Assembly: GCA_001468865.1 (NCBI GenBank)
Contig: LDIY01000001.1
Location: 1-43,767, forward strand
Direction: 5' to 3'
Length of the DNA: 43,767 nt
From: a candidate division TM6 bacterium SOIL31
GTDB lineage: Bacteria; Babelota; Babeliae; Babelales; Vermiphilaceae
Shown: one piece after another, positions 33,773 to 42,862 of the stretch
Layout of the letters: each line of letters starts with the position of its first letter
Numbering within the stretch: the stretch's first letter is position 1
Position numbers and translations under genes: made by a program
Notes under the pieces: model-generated
What the model was told of the DNA's origin: nothing
The model's input: the letters and a program-made list of their open reading frames with translations, nothing else
The model's database searches: none

Positions 33773-33820
33773 ATGAAAGGAGAGCTTGCAAGAATAAAAA
33801 AAGTAGTAATAGATCTCTAA
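33773..33820 (+). other. Possible 15-codon upstream frame in the OMP gene B leader
   Basis: ATG at 33773 opens a frame of 15 codons (MKGELARIKKVVIDL) ending in TAA at 33820. It has no good ribosome site, so expression is uncertain. Confidence 0.25.
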
Positions 33821-33902
33821 TATATTTCACGTACTCATCAATAAAAAGAGTGTGGAATCAATTCAAGCAGATATATCTAGATCGAGTAAAAGGAGTTGGA
33901 TT

Positions 33903-36014
33903 ATGAAACAATACTCAAAAAAATTGTTTTCATTAGCGGTGCTTTGCAGCACGGCAGCTGGCGTTGGCATGTTACATGCTGACAATGACCATAATAACGG
34001 CAATCGCGTTGTGCCATTCTTACAATGGCGTTCTCAAGGTAGAGATCAAGCTCGTAAATTATATGGCACAACAAGTTATGCTGTATACCAAGATTACGGT
34101 GATTATGTTGATTCTGATGATAGATGCGGATGGGGATGGTTTGGTTTTGGAACTTTCAATGTAACTGTACAATATGATCAATCATTCAGAGGCAAAGAAA
34201 TAACACAAGCGCTCTTTGGCCCTGCTGTTATTGAGAACTTCCGTACAGGAACAACAACAACTGTCACAACCAACAATTGTAATCGTAGCTGTGATGATGA
34301 TTGTGGCAATGATTCAATCGTTATTTCCGGTATGAATGCTGCAACAATTGGAACAGCAACAACAAATCGTGGACCAAGAGAATTAATGGCGGAAAACTTC
34401 CTCCTTCCACGTGATTTCAGAAGCGTGATAACCTTCTCTCCTAAAGTTCAAGACGTAGTTGTTGATTTCAACTTATTCGTTGGACTTAATAGATGGGTAA
34501 ATGGTCTTTACTTCAGATTATACGGACCAGTTGTTTGGAACAGAGCAACATTAAATCCTTGTGAAAATATCATCGCAGCTGGAACAGATGCAGCTGGTGC
34601 ATATACACAAGGCTTCTTTGATCCAGCAGCTGAAGTACCTGTAGAAAGCATGTTCCGCAGCGCATTGAGCTACTTTGGCGGATGTCCATTCCCAGGTGAT
34701 TACACTGATGAAAGCGTTACCGTACAACCTTTGAGATTTGCAAAATTCTCAAATTGTAACCTTCCTATTACAACAACCACAGTGAACAACTGTAACCGTA
34801 GTTGTGATGATGAGTGTGATTCATTCCGTCGCCACAAAACAGGATTTGCTGAACTTCGTGGTGAATTGGGATACAATTACATGTGCGAAAAATATCGCTT
34901 CTTAATCAACTTACAAGCAGCTGCTCCGACAGGAAGCAAAGTAAAAGCTCAATACTTGTTCCCTGCTCAAGTTGGTAATGGTCACCATTGGGAACTTGGT
35001 GTAGGTATTGGTGGTGCGTGGAGAATGTGGTGCAATGAAGATATGGAAAGATCATTCAACTTCATCGTTGAAGCTGATATAACTCACTTGTTCAAAGCAA
35101 AACAACAACGCACATTTGATCTTAAATGTAAACCACTCAGTCGTTATATGCTTGCTGAACGATTGATAACACAAGAAACGGTAGCATCTCAACTTATACC
35201 AAATACTCCAATAGTTAATGAGGAAAATGTTAACTATGCACCAGTAGCAAACTTCAGTACTCGCAACGTTAACGTAAGCATTGGTGTACAAGGCGACTTA
35301 GTTGCAATGTTCAACTATACATGCCGCGGATTCTCATGGGATCTAGGGTATAACTTCTGGGCAATGTCTTCATCAAAAATCAGTTTACGCTGTGACGAAG
35401 ATTGTCCTGACACATGCGGTATCCTTCCATTCCCTGTTAACACATGGGCACTTAAAGGTGATGCAAGTATAGCTGGATATTCTATTGGAACTGGCACACC
35501 TACTGATCCAGAATTTATATATGCTCTAGGAGCAACAGAAGGCGGATCATCAACTGTATTTGGCGCAACAGCATTCACGGGTACTAATGGAACACCAATA
35601 ACAGCTGCTGGCGCACTTTCAAATCCGAATATTGATAACGCTCAATTAGCATTTGGTAATGATGGAGCGGGAGTACAAGTTCCTCTATTTGTTTTCGGCA
35701 GTGCAACCCAACGTATCAACACTTCAGTTAATCCTGTATTCATCTCTATCGATGATCTTGATATAGAAGGTGCTGAACAACGCGGACTTTCACACAAAGT
35801 GTTCACTCACTTGAGCTATACTTGGAGAGATTGTTCTGACAGATGGATGCCATATGTTGGAGCGGGTGTAAGTGCTGAATTTGGTAGTCATAGCGGCGAC
35901 GATTGTTCTGATGAAGTACCAACACTTGCTAACTGCGATACATGTCCAAGCGCTCTAAGCTTTGCATTATCTAAATGGGCTGTTGAAATTAAAGGTGGGG
36001 TATCCTTCCATTAA
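33903..36014 (+). CDS. Outer-membrane beta-barrel family protein B (703 aa), with duplicated Cys motif
   Basis: Largest family member. The start at 33903 has AGGAG seven bases upstream; a frame extension to 33852 lacks one. Signal peptide: MKQYSKKLFSLAVLCSTAAGVGMLHA. Family blocks: RVVPFLQWRSQGRDQARKLYGTTS, LMAENFLLPRDF, FAELRGELGYNY, VGNGHHWELGVGIGG, FDLKCKPLSRYMLAE, SIGVQGDLVAMFNYT and WAVEIKGGVSFH. The short Cys motif NNCNRSCDD(D/E)C occurs twice (124-134 and 295-305), each after a Thr run, in places where sister proteins have other loops. Probably abundant, judging by its strong promoter and terminator. Barrel topology is inferred. Confidence 0.85.
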   Translation: MKQYSKKLFSLAVLCSTAAGVGMLHADNDHNNGNRVVPFLQWRSQGRDQARKLYGTTSYAVYQDYGDYVDSDDRCGWGWFGFGTFNVTVQYDQSFRGKEITQALFGPAVIENFRTGTTTTVTTNNCNRSCDDDCGNDSIVISGMNAATIGTATTNRGPRELMAENFLLPRDFRSVITFSPKVQDVVVDFNLFVGLNRWVNGLYFRLYGPVVWNRATLNPCENIIAAGTDAAGAYTQGFFDPAAEVPVESMFRSALSYFGGCPFPGDYTDESVTVQPLRFAKFSNCNLPITTTTVNNCNRSCDDECDSFRRHKTGFAELRGELGYNYMCEKYRFLINLQAAAPTGSKVKAQYLFPAQVGNGHHWELGVGIGGAWRMWCNEDMERSFNFIVEADITHLFKAKQQRTFDLKCKPLSRYMLAERLITQETVASQLIPNTPIVNEENVNYAPVANFSTRNVNVSIGVQGDLVAMFNYTCRGFSWDLGYNFWAMSSSKISLRCDEDCPDTCGILPFPVNTWALKGDASIAGYSIGTGTPTDPEFIYALGATEGGSSTVFGATAFTGTNGTPITAAGALSNPNIDNAQLAFGNDGAGVQVPLFVFGSATQRINTSVNPVFISIDDLDIEGAEQRGLSHKVFTHLSYTWRDCSDRWMPYVGAGVSAEFGSHSGDDCSDEVPTLANCDTCPSALSFALSKWAVEIKGGVSFH

Positions 36015-36083
36015 TAATGATATGAATCATTGTTGTATTGTTGGGTAAATGTTACCGAGCAAAGCAAACAAAAACGAATACTC

Positions 36084-36120
36084 AAAAAGACCGAGCATAA
36101 TGCTCGGTCTTTTTGCTTTT
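36084..36120 (+). terminator. Strong rho-independent terminator after OMP gene B
   Basis: A 14-bp perfect stem (AAAAAGACCGAGCA 36084-36097 with TGCTCGGTCTTTTT 36101-36114) with a TAA loop is followed by GCTTTT. Confidence 0.95.
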
Positions 36121-36157
36121 AACCCCAACTACGTAAACTACGTTGGGGACCCCGTTT
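36121..36157. repeat. GC-rich short repeat, copy 3 (inverted), with hairpin
   Basis: GGGGACCCCGTT (36145-36156) is the reverse complement of the core AACGGGGTCCCC at 21399. It adjoins CCCCAAC-T-ACGT...ACGTTGGGG (36123-36148), an imperfect hairpin. Confidence 0.45.
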
Positions 36158-36225
36158 GAAGAAAAAAACCCCCATTGCAGAAATTACATTTGACCTTACA
36201 GCAGCGTTGTTACATTACTTTCCTC

Positions 36226-36255
36226 TTTACAAACATCACGCAATCGTACTATATT
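36226..36255 (+). promoter_or_regulatory. Promoter of OMP family gene C
   Basis: TTTACA (36226-36231), then 15 bases, then TACTATATT (36247-36255), the same as at OMP gene B. Expected leader about 30 bases. Confidence 0.6.
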
Positions 36256-36292
36256 AGGCCTAAAGAAAATAATTTTTTAAGGAGTTGAAAGT

Positions 36293-38116
36293 ATGAAGAA
36301 ATCTCACAAACTACTATTGTGTACGCTGATATACACCGCAGGATTGCTCGCCGATTGCTGTGATAGCAATACCGAAGTTCGCGTAGCACCATTTGTTCAA
36401 TGGCGTTCAGAAGGACGCGATACCGCTCGCAAACTGGTAGGAACCACCAGTCATCATGTATATCTGTATGATATGGAATCATTTTACGGCACCTTTAATA
36501 TAACACCTCAATACGATCAAACATTCCACGCGGATAAATTACTTGAATGTTACTTTGGAACAAGTTTAACTAATTGCAACACACTCATCATTGCAGGAAC
36601 AGAAGCCCCCGCACTTGACGTAAATAAAGATTGGATGGCAGAAAACTTTTATCTTCCGCGTGATTTTAAAAGTGCTATTTCATTTTCACCGAAAGTTCAA
36701 AACTTTTTAGTTGATTTTAATCTTTTTGTTGGTTTGGATGAATGGGTTAAAGGACTTTATTTTAGAATATACGGACCAGTTGTAAACAACAGAGTAACGC
36801 TTGATCCGTGCGAAACGATAGAACAAGAAGGAACCATTGGATATGCTCCTGGTTTTTTTAGTTCAAGCGCAGTACCAGCAAGTAATTTACTCCAATCTGC
36901 TCTTTCCTTTTTTAATGGTAACACTACCATTACAGTGCCTGGTATCATCACCACACCATTATTAAAATCTAAAATAGCATGTAGCAAACAAAGCACCACT
37001 GGATTTGCTGAATTACGCGGAGAACTGGGATGGATTTATCTGCATGAAGATTATCATTTCGGTTTTAATATTCAAGCAGCTGCACCAACAGGAAAACGTC
37101 CTCATGGTGAATATATTTTTGAAACACAAGTTGGTAACGGTAAACATTGGGAACTTGGTGCAGGTTTAACTGCACATTGGACAATGTGGCGCAATGAAAG
37201 TGATGATAAACACCTTGATTTTGTTTTTGAAGCAGATGTAACCCATTTATTTAATGCATCACAAACGCGTTCATTTGATTTGATTGGTAAACCCGATAGC
37301 CGTTACATGCTCGCGGCAAAAATGAACCTGAGACCAACAGAAAATCTTTTTGGTAATACTGAGCCTGATCTTGGAACCGGTACAATCACTGCTGCATCAT
37401 CACAATTTAATGCTGAATATTCTCCGGTAGCAAACTTCACTACGCGTGAAGTAAACGTCAGCATTGGCGTTCAAGGTGATATTGTTGCGATGCTTAATTA
37501 TACTCATCTTGGTTTTTCATGGGATCTTGGCTATAACTATTGGGGCATGTCACATGAACACATTGAATTAAAAGATTCAAATTGTGCACCAACATTCCCC
37601 GCAAATACATGGGCGTTAAAAGGTGATGCTCAAGTGTATGGTTTTACTCCTACCGGAACTGCAATTCCATTATCAGGCACAGAAAATCTTGCAACCATTC
37701 ATCAAGGAACTAACATTCCAAAAGCAGGTACAACAGAAAATCCTGCAACAAATCTGGGCGTGGATAATCCTCGTTTTGCTCAAACAGCAAATGATGGATC
37801 TGCTGTTGTTATTAATGTAAGTCCGACTTTACCAAGCCAACAAATTCAAACATCAATCCAACCCGTATTTATTAGAGTAGAAGATCTTAATGTTAATGGC
37901 GCAGAAACACGGGGAACATCAAACAAATTCTTCACTCATTTTAGTTACACGTGGATAGACCGTGAAGATTGGATTCCATATCTTGGTGTTGGAGGTTATG
38001 CAGAATTTGGACATACTGGCCATGGTGACAATAATGGCAATCCATGCAATAATGGCATTAGTTGCGCATTATCTAAATGGGCAATTCTTGTTAAAGCGGG
38101 AGTATCTTTTGATTAG
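36293..38116 (+). CDS. Outer-membrane beta-barrel family protein C (607 aa)
   Basis: Closest relative of gene B: RVAPFVQWRSEGRDTARKLVGTTSHHVY, WMAENFYLPRDFKSAISFSPKVQNFLVDFNLFVGLDEW, TGFAELRGELGWIYL, VGNGKHWELGAGLTAHWTMW, RSFDLIGKPDSRYMLAAKM, SIGVQGDIVAMLNYTHLGFSWDLGYNYW, FPANTWALKGDAQVYGF and LSKWAILVKAGVSFD. AAGGAG precedes the start and the first 20 residues are a signal peptide (MKKSHKLLLCTLIYTAGLLA). It lacks the Cys motif of B. The last residue is Asp, although most outer-membrane barrels end in Phe, Tyr or Trp; Phe is next to last. Confidence 0.85.
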   Translation: MKKSHKLLLCTLIYTAGLLADCCDSNTEVRVAPFVQWRSEGRDTARKLVGTTSHHVYLYDMESFYGTFNITPQYDQTFHADKLLECYFGTSLTNCNTLIIAGTEAPALDVNKDWMAENFYLPRDFKSAISFSPKVQNFLVDFNLFVGLDEWVKGLYFRIYGPVVNNRVTLDPCETIEQEGTIGYAPGFFSSSAVPASNLLQSALSFFNGNTTITVPGIITTPLLKSKIACSKQSTTGFAELRGELGWIYLHEDYHFGFNIQAAAPTGKRPHGEYIFETQVGNGKHWELGAGLTAHWTMWRNESDDKHLDFVFEADVTHLFNASQTRSFDLIGKPDSRYMLAAKMNLRPTENLFGNTEPDLGTGTITAASSQFNAEYSPVANFTTREVNVSIGVQGDIVAMLNYTHLGFSWDLGYNYWGMSHEHIELKDSNCAPTFPANTWALKGDAQVYGFTPTGTAIPLSGTENLATIHQGTNIPKAGTTENPATNLGVDNPRFAQTANDGSAVVINVSPTLPSQQIQTSIQPVFIRVEDLNVNGAETRGTSNKFFTHFSYTWIDREDWIPYLGVGGYAEFGHTGHGDNNGNPCNNGISCALSKWAILVKAGVSFD

Positions 38117-38133
38117 TTAACTATAATTATCAT

Positions 38134-38180
38134 AAAAATGTGTTCGCATATGAATGGAAATATGCGAACGCATTTTTTAT
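38134..38180. terminator. Bidirectional terminator between OMP gene C and the methyltransferase
   Basis: A stem of up to 18 bp with one G-U (38134-38151 with 38160-38177) encloses an eight-base loop and has A and T runs at the ends. Its right end overlaps the stop codon of the minus-strand methyltransferase gene. Confidence 0.9.
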
Positions 38181-38995
38181 TTGCTGCATTCATACACCAC
38201 AACCTCATCTTCGTTAGATGGGACCTTTTTATGATCATGAGCTTTTATTTTTTTTATTTTTTTAAATCCTGCTTCTTTCAATAAATTATCCATTTGAAGG
38301 TCCTTATAAAGTCGCGCGGGATACAGTTCAATTTCTGTTTTCACGACTTCAGATCCCACCACAAGTTCGTAACGCATAAGTAGTGGCGATACACTATCAT
38401 TTATTGGCATAGGAAGAGTGCTTTCAATTAATAAATTTCCAGAAGAGGTTTTATAGGCTTGTCCATTCCACACGCCAATCTCTCCCCACCGCGAATGAAT
38501 AGTTTGCACGTCAAAAACAAAAATTCCACCGGGAAGCAAAAGGGAATATATTTTTTTTAAAATTTTTTTTATGTGATCTAATTCACTAAAAAAACACAAG
38601 GAAGTATCGGGAATAAAGATAAGATTATATTGCTTAGTAACCGGCATAAGTTCTAAAAAATTTTCCCATACACAGGGAGAAATATTTTTTTGTAAACATT
38701 TTGCACGTAATGCATTCAACATGAAAGGGGATGCATCAACCCCTTCTACCTTAAAGCCTTCTTCAAGTAAAGGGATAAGGTAGCGACCGGATCCACACAT
38801 TGGCTCTAAAATGGGCCCTCGCGACTTTGAGACATAGTGTCGAAAAAAAGCATACTCTTCTGATGATGGAACAGGTCGTGAAAGATCTAAACATTCGGTA
38901 GATAAACTCAGATAGGTTGTTACTTTTGGAGTATCAGAAGCATAACAATTTATTCCGAGAAAAAAAATTAAGAAGTTAATATTATTTTTTATCAT
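38177..38995 (-). CDS. Class I SAM-dependent methyltransferase with a predicted signal peptide (272 aa)
   Basis: GGGGGAAG precedes the ATG. The first 20 residues (MIKNNINFLIFFLGINCYAS) look like a signal peptide. The Rossmann domain follows: GPILEPMCGSGRYLIPLLEEGFKVEGVDASPFMLNALRA (motif I, E/DxxCGxG), NLIFIPDTSLCFF, LKKIYSLLLPGGIFVFDVQ. Its order, with an N-terminal S-x-E-E-Y-AFF helix, fits small-molecule or protein methyltransferases. No internal Met upstream of motif I could give a signal-free form. SAM is normally cytosolic, so export suggests either action in a host cell or a mispredicted signal. Acceptor unknown. Confidence 0.85.
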   Translation of the reverse strand: MIKNNINFLIFFLGINCYASDTPKVTTYLSLSTECLDLSRPVPSSEEYAFFRHYVSKSRGPILEPMCGSGRYLIPLLEEGFKVEGVDASPFMLNALRAKCLQKNISPCVWENFLELMPVTKQYNLIFIPDTSLCFFSELDHIKKILKKIYSLLLPGGIFVFDVQTIHSRWGEIGVWNGQAYKTSSGNLLIESTLPMPINDSVSPLLMRYELVVGSEVVKTEIELYPARLYKDLQMDNLLKEAGFKKIKKIKAHDHKKVPSNEDEVVVYECSK

Positions 38996-39214
38996 ACTTC
39001 CCCCTACATGTTTAAACTACAAACGCCACCTCCTAATTAAATCCTATCATGCAATAAAATGGTCGCTTGAGTCAAGATAAGACAGAACTCTTAATCTAAT
39101 CAAATTCTACCCCTGAACTAATATACAAGCCTTTTCTTTTACCATTGCCTTTTTTTACTTAACTTGTTAATGCTAATAATTGTAGTGCTGAGCGCTTAAA
39201 AAAAGGAAATAAAC

Positions 39215-41005
39215 ATGAACAAAATATATCTCTTAAGCCTTACTCTTGCTCTCGGCTTTAGCTGTCTCGCTCAAACAGAACAACGCGTTGCAACTTCTTT
39301 CAATACCCGATCAATTTCCCGTAACGCAGCACGCGATCTTGCAGGTTGGACAAATTATATTAATAAAGATAATTCTCCTGAAACAGTATATGGCGCTCTA
39401 AGCGTAACTCCTGAATATAATCACACATTTAATGGGCATCACATCACGCGTACGTTATTTGGAGATAATCTGATCGAAGATGGCTGTCGGCAACATCTGA
39501 AAATTTCCGGTTCACAAGTAAAAAATCGCAGTTCACAAGATCTTCTTGCCGATTATTTCTATCTTCCTTCTGATTTTCAAAGCGTCGTACAATTTAAACC
39601 GGTGATTGATAACGTTATTATTGATTTTGGTTTTTATCTTGGTCTTGATGCATGGGCAAAGGGGCTTTACCTGTGGATTCATGCGCCATTCGCTCATACA
39701 CGTTGGGATATCAACATTAATGAAACTATTATCGATCCTGGAGTAAATAATTACATACCAGGATATTTTACTCCTGATGAACTGCTTCGCAACCAACTTC
39801 TTGATAGCTTCACCGATTTTGTTAACGGAAAAGCAATAAAAAATACTGATCATATTACCTTTCAGGAACTCAATTTTGCACAAATGAGCACTGAGCGTCT
39901 CGTTAAAAGTCGCATGGCAGAAATTCGTACGGCTATTGGATGGAACTTCTTTGCTGAAAAAGACTATCACGTAGGATTTAACGGACAAGTTGCATGGCCC
40001 ACCGGATTACGACCAGATGCACTATTTTTATTTGAACCATTGGTAGGAAATGGCCATTTCTGGGAACTCGGTTTTGGTCTCAACGGACACTATGATTTCT
40101 GGTATAGTGAAGATGGATTGAGTCATTGCTGTTTCTATGCTGATTTCAATGTTACGCATCTTTTCAGAACACGCCAAGCACGCTCATTTGATTTAACAAA
40201 AAGTGGCACGCTCAGTCGCTATATGTTAATCATGGAAATGACATCTCCTGCAGTAAGTTTGCAGGGCGAAAATGGCGACATTCCATCTGCTCAATTTAAT
40301 AATGATTATCTACCGCTCGCAAATATTACCACGCTAGATGTGGAAGTAAGTATTGCCGTGCAAGCAGATATTGTTTTGATGCTCAATGCAACGCACCGCA
40401 ACTGGAGCTTTGATTTTGGATACAATTACTGGGGACGTTCGCCTGATAATATAACATTACGCCAAAACGAATCATTTGCCGAAAAAACATTTGCTATCAA
40501 AGGTGATGCGCACGAATTTGGATTCCTTCCCAATTCAACATCGTTTATCGCACTTTCTGCAACTGAAGATAATGCTACCATCCATGCAGGAACAAATATT
40601 CCAGGAAATAGCGTCACCAATCCTGCAACAAATCCCAACATCGATTTTCCACAATTTGCCGTGGATCAACCACCTGTTGGCCCCGGGTTAAATCTGCTTT
40701 ACGCGCCCAACCTTGCACTTACTCCTGCCAATTTTATTAATACATCAGTACCACCAATATTTATCACGAGAAATGATCTTAATTTTTGTGGCACACAAAC
40801 AAGCGGATCTTCCAACAAGCTCTTTTATCATCTTTCTTATACTTGGAATGATAAAATAGAGTGGCAACCTTATCTTGGCTTTGGTGGAGAAGCTGAATGG
40901 GGCAGCACTACAAAACGCAATTGTAAACCTTGTGATGATCACAATCCACAAGCTGCCACCTCACAATGGAGTGTATGGGTTAAAACGGGCGCAACTTTTA
41001 ATTAA
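39215..41005 (+). CDS. Outer-membrane beta-barrel family protein D (596 aa)
   Basis: Signal peptide MNKIYLLSLTLALGFSCLAQ, preceded by AAAAGGAAA. Family blocks: SRNAARDLAGWTNYI, LLADYFYLPSDF, VGNGHFWELGFGLNGHYDFW, FNVTHLFRTRQARSFDLTKSGTLSRYMLIMEM, SIAVQADIVLMLNATHRNWSFDFGYNYWG, FAIKGDAHEFGFLPNS and WSVWVKTGATFN. With AGW in place of KLYGT it is closer to A and E than to B and C. Gene E starts only six bases after its stop, so D and E are one transcript. Confidence 0.85.
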   Translation: MNKIYLLSLTLALGFSCLAQTEQRVATSFNTRSISRNAARDLAGWTNYINKDNSPETVYGALSVTPEYNHTFNGHHITRTLFGDNLIEDGCRQHLKISGSQVKNRSSQDLLADYFYLPSDFQSVVQFKPVIDNVIIDFGFYLGLDAWAKGLYLWIHAPFAHTRWDININETIIDPGVNNYIPGYFTPDELLRNQLLDSFTDFVNGKAIKNTDHITFQELNFAQMSTERLVKSRMAEIRTAIGWNFFAEKDYHVGFNGQVAWPTGLRPDALFLFEPLVGNGHFWELGFGLNGHYDFWYSEDGLSHCCFYADFNVTHLFRTRQARSFDLTKSGTLSRYMLIMEMTSPAVSLQGENGDIPSAQFNNDYLPLANITTLDVEVSIAVQADIVLMLNATHRNWSFDFGYNYWGRSPDNITLRQNESFAEKTFAIKGDAHEFGFLPNSTSFIALSATEDNATIHAGTNIPGNSVTNPATNPNIDFPQFAVDQPPVGPGLNLLYAPNLALTPANFINTSVPPIFITRNDLNFCGTQTSGSSNKLFYHLSYTWNDKIEWQPYLGFGGEAEWGSTTKRNCKPCDDHNPQAATSQWSVWVKTGATFN

Positions 41006-41011
41006 TGCATT

Positions 41012-42847
41012 ATGAAAAAAAAAATTATAAGCATTATCATCTTATTCTCTTCTATACTCCATGCACAAAACACGCAAGTAATTACCATCATTTCTCCTCG
41101 CTCACAGGGATTTGATACGCCACGTGTTGTATCAGGATGGGATTTGGTTACCCATTGCCCAACACAAGAAAAATTCCATAGCACGTATGCAGTATCTCTT
41201 GAAGCTGCTACATCATTTCGCCCGGAACGAATTAACCAGTGTTTATTTGGAGAAGATATCATCAGACGCAATGCTGAGGATAACGAATGGAAAGATTTCA
41301 TTGTAGTATCAGGAAGTCAAACAGAAAAACGCAGCCCTCAAAAAGATTGGCTTGCAGATTATTTTGGACTTCCGACTGATTTTAAAAGTTTAGTTCATTT
41401 TCGACCACGCGTTAATAACGTAATTGTTGAACTCCAAACTTTTTTTGGCTTTAATAATCTCAAAAAAGGATTGTATGCGGAATTATTTTTCCCCGTTGTC
41501 TACACTAACTGGGATCTAAACATGCAGGAAATAGTGATCAATCCTGGTACCAATGGTTACGTTCCCGGATACTTTAATACTCAAGGCGTTGATCATGACC
41601 ATTTAGTAACCAAATTCACTCAATATATTTCTGGGTGTCGCGTCCCTGATATTGCAGGCCTCACCTTTCAACCACTTCAGCAGGGAAAAATGGCAAAACA
41701 TTCCTTACGAGCAACTCACGCTGCGGAACTGAGAGGAAATCTTGGCTATGATCATTTTATTCATGATCTTCATCATGTTGGCGTTAAAATACAAGTTGCA
41801 GCTCCTTTAGGAAACAAACCGCAAGGCATTTATCTTTTTGAACCAATTGTAGGAAACCAACATCATTGGGAATTAGGGCTTGGCGTAACAGCACATGCGG
41901 TAATGTGGGATAATCCTGCACATGAAGAAAAGGTTGATTTTTTTATCAATGCCACACTTAATCATCTTTTCAGATCAAACCAACGCCGCGCATTTGATTT
42001 ACAATGTAAACCCAATAGCCGTTACATGCTTGCAGAAAAAATGACATCTTTCATAAGCGACAATTTAACAGGAGACAACATTACACCATCAGCACAATTT
42101 AATAGACAAGTAACATCGATTGTTAATTTAACTACCTATGATGTAGTGGTGCGAGTAAATGTACAAGCAGATGTTGCGCTCTATTGCTCATACACTTTTA
42201 AAAATAATTATTGGACCTTTGGCTACAATGCATGGAAACGTGGATGTGAAAATATTTCCTTGAAGAACAATATCCATTTTAAAGAAAATATGTGGGCAAT
42301 AAAAGGAGATGCGCAAGTATTTGGTTTTATTGGTGAACAAAATACACCGACTGATTTACCAATTGGAACCCCCGTTGCTCTTTCTGCAACAGAAACAAAG
42401 GCAACCATCAATTATGGTACAAATCTACCAAAAAGCGGCGTTAGTGAAGATGCAACAGAACGCGCAATTCAAATCCACAACGCACTTAAAAATCCTGGCA
42501 TTAACTTTCCACAACCTGCATTTGCGGGTAATAACCAACGTCTTGTTGCATCCACTAACGATCTAACCATCGCCAATCAAATAAATACTTCTATTCAGCC
42601 TATTTTTATTAGTTGTATGGATATCGATCTTAATAGTGGTTCAACAAGCGGTTTCTCTCATAAAATGTTTACTCATTTTAATCATACTATTACCACATAT
42701 GGTAGAGCATACGCCGATATTGGATTCGGATCAGAAATTGAATTTGGAAGACAAGCAGGACCTCCTCCTGCCATTGGCGATGATAAATGTATCAACTGTG
42801 CTCTTTCATTTTGGGGAGTCTGGCTTAAAGGAAGCGTTTCTTGGTAA
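41012..42847 (+). CDS. Outer-membrane beta-barrel family protein E (611 aa)
   Basis: Signal peptide MKKKIISIIILFSSILHAQ. Family blocks: PRSQGFDTPRVVSGWDLVTH, DWLADYFGLPTDFKSLVHF, VVYTNWDLNMQEIVINPGTNGYVPGYF (shared with A and D), VGNQHHWELGLGVTAHAVMW, RAFDLQCKPNSRYMLAEKM, RVNVQADVALYCSY, MWAIKGDAQVFGF, and a C terminus ending in WGVWLKGSVSW, with the terminal Trp expected for an outer-membrane barrel. No Shine-Dalgarno sequence is obvious in the six-base gap, so it may be translated by coupling to gene D. No terminator is visible downstream. Confidence 0.85.
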   Translation: MKKKIISIIILFSSILHAQNTQVITIISPRSQGFDTPRVVSGWDLVTHCPTQEKFHSTYAVSLEAATSFRPERINQCLFGEDIIRRNAEDNEWKDFIVVSGSQTEKRSPQKDWLADYFGLPTDFKSLVHFRPRVNNVIVELQTFFGFNNLKKGLYAELFFPVVYTNWDLNMQEIVINPGTNGYVPGYFNTQGVDHDHLVTKFTQYISGCRVPDIAGLTFQPLQQGKMAKHSLRATHAAELRGNLGYDHFIHDLHHVGVKIQVAAPLGNKPQGIYLFEPIVGNQHHWELGLGVTAHAVMWDNPAHEEKVDFFINATLNHLFRSNQRRAFDLQCKPNSRYMLAEKMTSFISDNLTGDNITPSAQFNRQVTSIVNLTTYDVVVRVNVQADVALYCSYTFKNNYWTFGYNAWKRGCENISLKNNIHFKENMWAIKGDAQVFGFIGEQNTPTDLPIGTPVALSATETKATINYGTNLPKSGVSEDATERAIQIHNALKNPGINFPQPAFAGNNQRLVASTNDLTIANQINTSIQPIFISCMDIDLNSGSTSGFSHKMFTHFNHTITTYGRAYADIGFGSEIEFGRQAGPPPAIGDDKCINCALSFWGVWLKGSVSW

Positions 42848-42862
42848 ATTGTTTTTAGATCT

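Larger units (their letters stand above)
33519..33902. other. 384-base gap between ftsK and OMP gene B
   Basis: AT-rich. It holds the ftsK ribosome site and upstream region at the left end, then a promoter for OMP gene B (33691-33720), and a leader of about 175 bases with a 15-codon frame (33773-33820), a palindrome AGATATATCT (33869-33878) and the AGGAG ribosome site at 33891. No gene with family support and no terminator was seen. Confidence 0.6.

Noticed and set aside
39533-39988. 151-codon minus-strand frame in OMP gene D
   Set aside because: Antisense shadow with no start site or family motif.
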